This document shows, piece after piece, positions 58,401 through 64,000 of a stretch of DNA of 64,000 bases (positions are counted from its first letter, which is position 1; each line of letters begins with the position of its first letter). Origin of the DNA: Symsagittifera roscoffensis (Eukaryota > Xenacoelomorpha > Acoela > Convolutidae). The translations under genes were made by a program, and so were the position numbers. Under the pieces are notes generated by a model, which was not told where the DNA came from, did not search any database, and saw nothing but the letters and a program-made list of their open reading frames with translations. Where the stretch lies: positions 16,932,027 to 16,996,026 of the forward strand of contig NC_087068.1 in the NCBI RefSeq assembly GCF_963678635.1, written 5' to 3'.

Positions 58401-61400
58401 AATCCGGCCTCTAAATCCGTATTTTTCCAATTTTGCCAAAAGAAGATCATGATTTATGGTATCAAATGCTTTTTTGAGATCAACAAGGCATGATTGACCA
58501 ACCAATTTTTTGTCCCATCCCTCTCTAATAAATTCGGTGAATTCGATTAATGCGTCCACGCATGACTTTTTCTTTTGAAATCCAAATTGTTTTTCATAAA
58601 GAATCTTCTGCTTATTAGCAAAGTTATACATTCTATTGAATATTATCCTTTCAAAAATTTTGCTGAGTGAACTTAGTAAACTAATAGGTCTATAATTTTC
58701 CAAAGAATCTTTTAAACCTCCCTTAAAAAGGGGAATAACTTTTGCAACTTTTAAGCCTTGAGGAAAATAACCACTCTTAACGCATTGTTTGAAAAGGCTG
58801 CAAATTCTTACAGAAATTACAGGCTGCGATAATTTTATAATTTTGTTATTTATGCCATCATGACCATTTGAACCTTTGTTTTTCAACTTATATATGGCAT
58901 TTTCAATTTCCTTGCGGGTAATTTCATAAAACACCATTGATTTTTCGATGCGATCTACATGACCCAACGCTTGTTTGTAATCGAATTCAAGATTTCTCAG
59001 TTTCTCGCCATTTGAGGCAAAAAATTCATATAAAACATCAGCAGCCAAAAAACTCGTGTTTTTGCAGTTTCCTTTGCAAAATTCATTAAAGGCCTGGAAC
59101 AGCGTTTTCGAATTTCTACCATTTCCAACTTTTTTGTCGTAATACACTCTTTTTTCATTTCTTATTAACTTGGTTGCTAAATTTCTAGCTTGAGAATATT
59201 TCAGTTTATTCAATTCAGTAGGATTTTGTACCCACTTACTGAAAAGCCGATTGCGGTTTTTGAGGATTTTTTTGGTTGAATCGGTAACCCATGACTGTTT
59301 TTGTGATTTCGATTTTTCTAAGGGAGCAAAACCATCAATTGATGAAACTATGGATTCAACTAACAGACATAATTTCTCATTGGGATCACTAAGCCCATAA
59401 AATTTTGACAATTTGTTTTCTAAGAGGAATAAATATTTTTAAATGTATCGTCACGGTAAAAATTTTTAAGATTTCTATAGCAGTAATCTTGATTTTCTTG
59501 CGGATCAACATTCACGTAACCAGATACAATTACGGGAAAATGATCAGAAGTAGTTGAATCCAGTGTTTTTACGTTGGCGTCAAAATTAGCAATTAAATGA
59601 TCAATACATTTACTCGATGTTGGAGTAATGCGAGTTGGATCTCTATTCAAAATATGCGCACCACAGCTCTTAATTAGATTAACATAAGAATTGGAAATTG
59701 GCTTGCAATCTAAAGTATCGATATTAAAATCTCCACAAACAAGAAAATTAGTTTTCAAAGCATTTAAGTACAGAAAGTAATTCTCAAAGTAATTCAAAAA
59801 AACCTCATTTTTGCTCTGTGGGGGTTTATAGACAACGGAAATATTAGTTTTGACTGATTTATATACGATAGATATGTTGATGCATTCGAAATGAACCTCT
59901 ATATTGTTTAACTGAAAATTCACATCATCGCGCACATAAAACGCACATCCCCCGCCTCGCTGATATTTCCGGTGTTTAGAAACGAAGGGATGGTAGCCAT
60001 CAAGATGATAGAGATTCAGATAATCATTATCACACAGCCAGGTTTCGCATAGCGCAATAATCAAAGGTTTTTGTTCTAACTGATTAATATCTATAACGAG
60101 TTGGTCATGATGGCATCTGAGGGACCTTATATTCAAAAAATACAAAAAACTGTCTTTTAAGTCGCCCATATGACGTTCTTCTACATTTCTCTCCATTTCA
60201 AAAAAAAAATAGAACTTCAGTCAGGATGATTGAATTTATTTGCTAACGTCCTCTGTTACAGTTTTTTCTATATTGAGCGCTTCTGATTCATTTTCAAAAT
60301 TTAATTTCTTCGAGGCCTGATTATCAATATTCAATATTTCTGGCGATAAATTCCTCTCTGACCATCTCCTCGAAATACCAGGAGTTGAATTGGTATTTAG
60401 TTGAGCACCAGTATGGCGCCCAGTAATGAAGCTTTTGTGAACTGTTTGAGGATAGTTGTGAGGTCTTGGCCGGTTTTGACTGATCTGTTTTTTGGCTGCA
60501 ATTTTAGCTAGTTGTTCCACTCCAGCAAGACTATTTACACTTTGGGAATAAAATGAGCCAATTGGTCGTTGGCAAAAAACTTTCACTTGGCAGTTATGAG
60601 TCGTTGTAATAAGATTCATGTTATTGCCTTTTCTTTTAATTTCCATGTCTGATTTCGGCAAACGTTCATTTATGAACAAACTTTTTCCCTGTACACCCTT
60701 CTGCCCAGATAACATACGCCTCCTTCCGAAAATCTCATCTTTGTCCGAAAAATAGACAAATTTCAAAATGATTGGAACATTCTTACCAGAATCCTTGCGC
60801 GTCGGAAGAGGATGACATGCCTTGATAGCTCCCGGTGATAACACATAGCCACCCAAGTAATGGTAAAGTAGGTTTCACATGTCGGAAATAAGGTTGGGGG
60901 AGTATGGGTTGATATCAAAATTCGAAAAAACTAAGCAATCTTTACTCGAATATCTTTCCTGGAAATTTACTCGCTTTTCGAGATCAAAAACATTGTTTTT
61001 TAAGTCAATTATTTCCTGGGTTCTTTCATTTAATACATTTTCAAGAGAATCAACTCTTGCCAAAAGGCTAGTGATAATAGGAATCATTAATTTAGGGTCA
61101 ATATTGGAATCTGGGGGAAGATTTTTCAATAAATCAACGTAATTTTTTGAATTATTTTCGGCCATTTTGATGGTGAAGACCAAATATTTCAAGCAAAAAA
61201 TCCGAATCAAAAAGCGCAACAATAAGAGCAACTAATCTCTAGCATTCATTTCTCGTTTCTTACCTTTTTCTTAGAAACTTTTTTCTAAAGATCATAAAAA
61301 TTTTTTTTAAAGGCGTCTTTGGCGCCAATATTTATACTAATTTTGAGGGGGGAGCGTGCTTTGGGAGAGCTCGGAAAATCAATTTGGTCGATCCCTAAAA

Positions 61401-63323
61401 AAAGGTCGACAAAATTTTCGAAAGTTTTTTAAAAATCTGCCCATCGAGAAAATTCTAGATCCGCCCCTGTTCAGCTTGACTTTCAGTTTAAAATGCTTTT
61501 TAAAATGTAGTGTTTTCTGAGGAATAAAAAACTTGCCGTTAGATCAATTTTTTTCTCAAACTGCATCAGTTTTATCATCAAATTATCAAAGCTAGAAGAT
61601 CTTAAATATTCGAAAAAAGTTCAAGAGGCTATAATTTTTTCTGTGAACTTCTAGAAAATTTGGTTTCCTTTCAGTTTGTTTATTTTTTTTTTCAACTGAG
61701 TGTTAACTATATTACACAAAATGTACGAGTGAATTCATTTAAGCATTTATGTTTCTGTGATGTGTGTCAATTTATTTAGGACGGTAGTACCCTGATGCAC
61801 ATTGCGTCCCAGTGTGGCCACCCGGACACCGCCCTCATGTTCCTCAAGAAGGGAGTCCCACTACACATGCCAAATAAGGTAAGGCCATTCAGTCCACTGG
61901 AATGACAACACTCAATTACATTATGGACTGAAGTAGTTCATGGCCCTTTTTGAATGTTTTCAGAAAGGTTGGTCCCTTCCATTGTGGATAAATCGTCATA
62001 AAAAATAGATGTAACAGATAAATCATTGTCAAAAGGACCACCTTCTGTTTAAGGTTCATTAAGCCAAAGGGATACCGTGTCAATGGTTAAAACCAACTTT
62101 TTTGGGTAGTTTTCTGGAATGGGAAGTTTTCTTGTCGCAATCGCTACTAATATACAGGGACCATGGTTGGCCTCGAACCAATAACCTCCTGTCTGAGAAT
62201 GGGAGAACTAAAACAACTCACGGCTGCTACCCAGAAATAATGTCGTTCCTGTTTATTTCAGGCGGGTGCTCTTTGTTTTCACGCGGCAGCCATGCAGGGT
62301 CACGTGCAAGTGATCCGGGCTCTGGCTCAGAAGGGGGCAGTGATAGATGCCAGAGACAAGGACAACTACACCTCACTCCATCTCGCAGTCAGGTACTGCA
62401 GACCAGGAGTTGTACAGGTGAGTCAACTACTCTTAACTTTTTATGATACGAAAAAACTACTATTTCAATTTCTAGAAAAGTATTGCTTTTTCTCCGGAAA
62501 ATTATTGTTTCATTTCATATAAATTGCATTCTAAATCGGGAAAGATATCAATAAAAAACTTCAAGATATACAGATATAATATAATACAGATTTTATATTA
62601 CTAATTTTAACAAGTAATTAGCATGCACTAAAACTGCATTAATCTCAAGAACCCAGACTATCAAAAAAAACTATCAAGCCGTCATTCCTAGAGGTTCGAA
62701 TGACAATAGAGATCGATACAATACCTTTTGAATATTCAGGCGCTGCTGGGTTATGGGGCAGATACTAAACTGAAGGGGGGCAAGGCAGGGGAGACTCCTC
62801 TTCACATTGCGGCCAGGATCAAAAATGGAGACTCAGTGGCTGAAATGCTTCTCAAGTCAGGTACACTCAGACGAATTCAAATTGATTGAACCTACGTAAT
62901 TTGGAAAAAATGTAAAATCCCCCCCCTCCGCCCCACTTTTATAACGTTGGGGTTAATTAGGATACAGAACGCCAAATTTCGATCTCAAAAATTTCACTAA
63001 AAACTTGGCCTGGTAAAGTCCAGGAATTTTACTATTAGTAAGAAACCGCATGAAACCAGGACTGGGAACCTTATGCAAATCATTCAACTTTTAAATGATG
63101 TTTCCCCGGGGAAGGAATGGACAGTCATGAATCATTAACCCAGATATATATCAAATACTCTATGGAACAAAACACGACTTTGTTGTATTTTGTTGCAGGT
63201 GCGAATGTGAATGCAGTTCAGGAGAACGGGGAGACAGCTCTGCACATTGCAGCCAGACACGGACGCTTCAAAATAGTCTCCTTCCTCCTACAAGATGGGG
63301 CAGATCCCACTTATCTTTCAAAG
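46287..63323 (+). CDS. nompC: TRPN (NompC-type) mechanosensitive channel, N-terminal 549 residues; gene continues past the window
   Basis: Thirteen exons join without phase conflict: 46287-46482, 49343-49437, 50092-50211, 50813-50923, 52059-52274, 52612-52716, 55806-55904, 56220-56321, 56701-56802, 61780-61878, 62262-62417, 62740-62860, 63199-63323. They encode an Asn-rich leader, a segment RLLSLMQRGDWAIVEHTL and a run of about a dozen ankyrin repeats. The order and text of these repeats follow NompC/TRPN1: DGSTLMHIASQCGH...MFLKKGV.LHMPNK, then DNYTSLHLAV, GETPLHIAAR and ALHIAARHGR. TRPN channels are pore-forming, touch- and hearing-related cation channels; the cytoplasmic ankyrin spring tethers them to microtubules. 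Channel and TRP domains lie beyond 64000. Most introns fall between repeats and in phase 0. Intron 9 hosts a LINE. The assignment is firm; exon boundaries are predicted from splice consensus. Confidence 0.93.
48219..49077. mobile_element. GCGGATTCCGC-type inverted-repeat element
   Basis: Left end 'acaaggccaagctgtgcatt', right end 'gtgcacagtttggctcgta'. Repeated gcggaatccgc-like motifs at 48830-48930. The interior at 48420-48540 carries a short tandem 'tactgaaagaatgaac' repeat. Confidence 0.65.
49121..49310. repeat. Inverted repeat directly upstream of TRPN exon 2
   Basis: 'agcggatctctttaactacc' at 49121 pairs with 'agttgaaaagatccgctt' ending near 49299, with ccccttccccttt and aaagggggagggggg between them. 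The loop contains an end of the GCGGATTCCGC family. The right arm ends about 40 bases before the exon 2 acceptor. Confidence 0.65.
49343..49437 (+). CDS. nompC: TRPN exon 2
   Basis: Acceptor tttgcag, donor gtgcgt. With the last base of exon 1 it reads MRLLSLMQRGDWAIVEHTLR, the first segment clearly matching NompC/TRPN ahead of the repeats. Confidence 0.88.
49640..49937 (-). mobile_element. hAT-type MITE, truncated
   Basis: 'ggcacctttggcgccaatct', 'ggggagcgcgcgcc', 'gagagctctg', 'ggtcgacaaaatttt' and the end 'agatctgcgcctg' follow the family in reverse orientation. The other terminus is missing. Lies in TRPN intron 2. Confidence 0.65.
50092..50211 (+). CDS. nompC: TRPN exon 3: ankyrin repeat
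   Basis: Acceptor gtgtag, donor gtgata, 40 codons, phase 0. Contains GWTPLYHAIAANKIVVAERL and LFDLGASLTVKAK, a canonical ankyrin repeat. Confidence 0.88.
50500..50527. repeat. (TG)n followed by a G run
   Basis: About seven TG units then 14 G in TRPN intron 3; simple sequence. Confidence 0.9.
50813..50923 (+). CDS. nompC: TRPN exon 4: ankyrin repeat
   Basis: Acceptor ctttccag, donor gtaaga, 37 codons, phase 0. DGKQAIHLAGAFANVDLMKF then a Gly-rich end (ILTPGG) like the corresponding NompC repeat. The minus-strand frames here are shadows. Confidence 0.88.
51113..51245. mobile_element. 130-bp foldback element with nested hairpins
   Basis: Outer arms 'cagtacaacagtgccgaaaa' and 'ttttcggcactgttatact'; inner arms gttcaacagagcc and ggccctgttgaac around a short loop. 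GGGGC and GCCCC mark the ends. Lies in TRPN intron 4. Confidence 0.75.
51282..51723 (+). mobile_element. hAT-type MITE, complete, with 8-bp target duplication
   Basis: Starts CAGGAGCGGATCTAGGATTT and ends TTTCGCCCCTG (TIR core CAGGGGCG). It is flanked by perfect GGTAGGAG direct repeats (51274-51281 and 51724-51731). The 442-bp interior has poly-C/G runs, gcgcc-rich hairpins and no transposase frame. CAGNGGCGG-type ends and 8-bp duplications are diagnostic of hAT transposons. The ORFs across it are shadows. Confidence 0.88.
51732..51815 (+). repeat. tRNA-like sequence, possible SINE head
   Basis: 'gtgtcgaagtggttgcgtc' resembles an A box and 'ggatgttcgaggccc' a B box of RNA polymerase III, about 45 bases apart. 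A homologous stretch lies on the minus strand at 62150-62235. Pairing of an acceptor stem could not be shown, so this is a degenerate tRNA-derived repeat rather than a working tRNA. Confidence 0.45.
52059..52274 (+). CDS. nompC: TRPN exon 5: ankyrin repeat with Lys-Asp insert
   Basis: Acceptor gtgtag, donor gtgaat, 72 codons, phase 0. DMGRCVLHFACTRNTGGLEV starts a normal repeat, but after LRWISNQTNSSSNTHTHS comes a run of about eight Lys-Asp pairs broken by Glu-Arg, then GRLFQDK. The run derives from an in-frame GACAAG microsatellite. It sits between the repeat's helices and the next exon, and is absent from NompC proteins I know of. Confidence 0.88.
52612..52716 (+). CDS. nompC: TRPN exon 6: ankyrin repeat
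   Basis: Acceptor tttttccag, donor gtcagt, 35 codons, phase 0. NGLIPIMQAAEVGNAAVCRE then LLAYHGDEQVK, matching the NompC repeat with 'PLLLA.E.GN...CRELL'. Confidence 0.9.
52825..53520. repeat. Dispersed repeat copies and a 57-bp tandem duplication
   Basis: 52825-52890 and 53340-53480 share the 'gccgg.ttac....gcaagtagcacag' block with 37681. Within it, about 53403-53459 is directly repeated as 53460-53516 ('caacgttttccaaattattg'). Confidence 0.6.
53521..54665 (+). other. TRPN intron 6, AT-rich, no gene
   Basis: Long A/T runs; ORFs here look like chance. Confidence 0.4.
54666..55204. mobile_element. GCGGATTCCGC-type inverted-repeat element, short copy
   Basis: Ends attacgaggccatactaatg and 'cacagtttggcctcgtaac'. 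Interior motifs 'ggattccgcaa' and 'gcggattccgcaatt' at about 55000-55040. 539 bp, in TRPN intron 6. Confidence 0.75.
55235..55781 (-). mobile_element. Helentron-like element, best preserved full-length copy
   Basis: On the minus strand it starts TGTTCCGACTTTCGATACGA. The inverse AGTCGGAACA (plus strand 55268-55277 as tgttccgact) lies just inside the 3' hairpin TCAGGGCTTCGCCCTGA (55250-55266), and the element ends tacgagcagtcttgt. It lies between T residues with no target duplication and ends only 24 bases before exon 7. These are the marks of Helentron/Helitron2 derivatives (HINEs). Confidence 0.85.
55806..55904 (+). CDS. nompC: TRPN exon 7: ankyrin repeat
   Basis: Acceptor aatgtag, donor gtaaga, 33 codons, phase 0. 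DTGDTVLHLACRKKDIELIR then LFCEYTKSVDIQN. Confidence 0.9.
56220..56321 (+). CDS. nompC: TRPN exon 8: ankyrin repeat
   Basis: Acceptor tgttttag, donor gtcaga, 34 codons, phase 0. FEGHVPLHISAWEGDEVAVK then YFYIMKANPNLSDM, matching the NompC repeat with 'EGDE.L.KYFY'. Confidence 0.9.
56701..56802 (+). CDS. nompC: TRPN exon 9: ankyrin repeat
   Basis: Acceptor ctttccag, donor gtaaaa, 34 codons, phase 0. LDRSPLHIAAERGHTSIVEL then LVDKFKASVAARTK, near-identical in layout to the NompC 'DRTP.HLAAE.GH....I..DKFKAS...RTKDGSTLMHIAS' region. The frame is open for 240 bases upstream by chance. Confidence 0.92.
56862..56950. repeat. Palindromic hairpin with C-run and G-run arms
   Basis: 'aagttaacatcctcctc' plus about a dozen C on one side and about 20 G plus 'aggaagaggatgttaactt' on the other, with a loop around gcccagcgccgttg. 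It starts about 60 bases after exon 9. Confidence 0.85.
57539..58276 (-). pseudogene. LINE ORF2, RT palm/thumb and C-terminal part
   Basis: Begins after the frameshift with NDLPKIAEGSEVVLFADDTT, carrying the A/D-D catalytic pair of RT motif 5. It continues MDRWFKTNGLCVNPGKTQIM (thumb 'W...N.L..N..KT' motif), YLGIFVDKK, then IKFCGIVWKARYIFSKQQ and YGILIYGN. It ends with TRSKAKGVIKVAKNF and a stop at 57539. No RNase H domain. Confidence 0.85.
58278..59411 (-). pseudogene. LINE ORF2, reverse transcriptase N-terminal part
   Basis: Open for 377 codons. RT motifs in order: VAKVIPLFKGG, ENYRPISLLSSLSKIFERII, QFGFQKKKSCVDAL, CLVDLKKAFDTINHDLL (first catalytic Asp) and GVPQGSVLGPFFFNIY. The frame is then lost at a T/A-rich run (58288-58300), just before FADD. 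It is out of frame with the endonuclease segment. Confidence 0.88.
59420..60196 (-). pseudogene. LINE ORF2, APE-type endonuclease
   Basis: Begins MERNVEERHMGDLKDSFLYF. Catalytic features of the endonuclease/exonuclease/phosphatase fold are all present: LNIRSLRCH (Asn), ALCETWL (Glu), VVYKPP, VCGDFNID (Asp and Asn), IDHLIAN and TTSDHFPVI (Asp-His). The domain itself is intact; the ORF ends early by a frameshift near 59418. This enzyme nicks target DNA to prime reverse transcription. Confidence 0.88.
60236..61165 (-). pseudogene. LINE ORF1 with one in-frame stop
   Basis: Starts MAENNSKNYVDLLKNLPPDS at 61165. A coiled coil follows (LLARVDSLENVLNERTQEII and onward), then ERYSSKDCLVFSNFDINPY, like the start of an ORF1p RNA-recognition domain. 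A TGA at 60877-60875 interrupts it, but the same frame continues: ACHPLPTR, PIILKFVYFSDKDEIFGRRR, SLFINERLP, as in CR1/L2 ORF1 proteins that bind the element RNA. The tail is Lys/Asn-rich, ending TVTEDVSK. An upstream in-frame extension to 61231 exists but is less ORF1-like. Confidence 0.75.
61300..61475 (-). mobile_element. hAT-type MITE fragment
   Basis: 'aaaggcgtctttggcgccaa', 'ggggggagcgtgctttggga', 'aatttggtcgatccc' and the end 'attctagatccgcccctg' match the family in reverse order. Adjacent to the 5' end of the LINE. Confidence 0.6.
61780..61878 (+). CDS. nompC: TRPN exon 10: ankyrin repeat
   Basis: Acceptor atttag, donor gtaagg, 33 codons, phase 0. DGSTLMHIASQCGHPDTALM then FLKKGVPLHMPNK. 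This stretch is almost diagnostic for TRPN. Confidence 0.93.
62150..62235 (-). repeat. tRNA-like sequence, possible SINE head
   Basis: On the minus strand 'gttattggttcgaggccaac' holds a B-box-like TTCGAGGCC, and the preceding 'gcagccgtgagttgttttag' could be an A box remnant. It aligns with 51732-51815. A shared block 'ttggtccctt.c..tggataaat.gtc' occurs near both copies (51930 and 61965) but in different relative orientation, so a single SINE model does not fit both. Confidence 0.4.
62262..62417 (+). CDS. nompC: TRPN exon 11: one and a half ankyrin repeats
   Basis: Acceptor tatttcag, donor gtgagt, 52 codons, phase 0. AGALCFHAAAMQGHVQVIRA, LAQKGAVIDARDKDNYTSLH and LAVRYCRPGVVQ. The second repeat is split by the next intron. 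Confidence 0.92.
62740..62860 (+). CDS. nompC: TRPN exon 12: ankyrin repeats
   Basis: Acceptor atattcag, donor gtacac, 40 codons plus one base. ALLGYGADTKLKGGKAGETP completes the previous repeat, then LHIAARIKNGDSVAEMLLKS, with the extra residues typical of this NompC repeat. Confidence 0.92.
63199..63323 (+). CDS. nompC: TRPN exon 13: ankyrin repeat (last exon in window)
   Basis: Acceptor tgttgcag, donor gtcagt. A split glycine joins exon 12, then ANVNAVQENGETALHIAARH and FLLQDGADPTYLSK; ends in phase 0. Later ankyrin repeats, six membrane segments and the TRP box must lie beyond the window. Confidence 0.92.
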
Positions 63324-63549
63324 GTCAGTGAACTTTATCTGAGGTCAGTCATCTTCTAGGTAGAGCAGACAATGAAACACAGTGTGCCTCGAAATCCACC
63401 TCTAGTTTTCTCGGAAACGAATTAGCAGAAAAACAAAAAACAGGGAGCTTTGAACAAACACCCAGCACAACAAGATACAAGAAAATTTAAAAACCGTGCC
63501 TTGCATGAACAAAAAAATTACGGCATTTTTCACTTTATAAACTCAGAGT

Positions 63550-63607
63550 CACGTGTTTTAACTTACTAGATTTTCGATTTCATCAAAAATCTAATAAGTT
63601 AAAATGG
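63550..63607. repeat. Short hairpin in TRPN intron 13
   Basis: 'ttttaacttactagattttt' and its near-exact inverse 'aaaaatctaataagttaaaa' separated by about 14 bases. Confidence 0.7.
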
Positions 63608-63860
63608 CATGGAATTACACGGGACTAGCATGAAAAAAGAGTGTTAATGACGTAGGGTTTTTTTGCAATCGTTCACAAACGCGAATATCGGAGATTCTTT
63701 AAGGTACCTAAAATTGAAAGGAAAAGTTTAGTCGAACTATAGGCAATAGTTCTCTACCACTTTTCGATAATGACAGGAAAAAAACTACATTAAAATAAAA
63801 CAAAATTAGTTCCATTTACAATCTTGACTAGCGCAAAAACTAGATCAAAATAAAACCAAA

Positions 63861-64000
63861 ACCAGTCCAAAAACTAGCCCATAGAAATTCAAAAACTGGA
63901 GTTAAATGAAAAACAAAACCAGCCCAAAAACTAGCCCAATAGAAAATCAAAAACTGGAGTAAAAAGAAAAAAAAACCAGCACAAAATGTAGCCCAATTAT
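63861..64000. repeat. 57-bp tandem repeat, running to the window edge
   Basis: Units begin accagtccaaaaactagccc (63861), accagcccaaaaactagccc (63918) and accagcacaaaatgtagccc (63975), each followed by 'aaaaactggagt'. Confidence 0.8.

Larger units (their letters stand above)
57530..61260 (-). mobile_element. Non-LTR retrotransposon (CR1/L2-like LINE), nearly complete, antisense in TRPN intron 9
   Basis: Contains ORF1 (coiled coil plus RNA-binding-like region) and ORF2 (APE-type endonuclease plus reverse transcriptase) in the standard order. Disabling lesions are few: one in-frame TGA in ORF1, a frameshift between endonuclease and RT, and a frameshift next to the FADD active site. Ends are approximate: no poly-A tail, 3' repeats or target duplication were identified. 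The clade call (Jockey/CR1/L2 superclade) is from ORF layout and motifs. Confidence 0.85.

Overview
This window is nuclear DNA from an animal, probably an invertebrate; the species cannot be named from the sequence. The evidence is spliced genes with GT-AG introns, a TRPN (NompC) mechanosensory channel gene with about one exon per ankyrin repeat, a Golgi carbohydrate sulfotransferase, and a dense, mostly decayed load of non-autonomous transposons. Non-coding DNA is very AT-rich with long A/T runs, so most short open frames are chance. Real exons stand out by higher GC, phase-compatible splice sites and recognisable protein families. No bacterial-type operons, CRISPR arrays or rRNA genes were seen.

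Layout. 0.5-1.4 kb: decayed Ty3/gypsy-type polymerase. 3.5-18.8 kb (+): a candidate secreted-protein gene, with a signal-peptide exon at 3544 and a cysteine-rich last exon at 18580-18827 whose phases match; the link is hypothetical. The space between holds duplications, small transposons and a 201-bp element with perfect 8-bp target duplications. 18.8-26 kb: Helentron-like repeats, two copies of a GCGGATTCCGC-rich inverted-repeat element (one nested in a Helentron-like copy), and a short acidic ORF. 26.3-34.9 kb (-): four matching 3' exons of a HNK-1/chondroitin-type sulfotransferase. 35-46 kb: a 419-bp tandem array, foldback elements, relics of a hAT transposase and a retropepsin, and a C-rich/G-rich foldback. 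46.3-63.3 kb (+): thirteen in-phase exons coding 549 residues of the N-terminal cytoplasmic part of TRPN; the gene runs off the right edge. A nearly complete CR1/L2-like LINE lies antisense in its ninth intron.

The TRPN and sulfotransferase genes are arranged head to head and the candidate secreted gene converges on the sulfotransferase; nothing suggests they act together. The main novelty is in the mobile DNA: a family with asymmetric terminal inverted repeats and a 3' hairpin (Helentron/HINE-like) present in more than ten full or partial copies, a second family built of GCGGATTCCGC repeats, and hAT-type MITEs with intact 8-bp target duplications. Within the genes, the notable oddity is a Lys-Asp microsatellite insert in an ankyrin repeat of TRPN.
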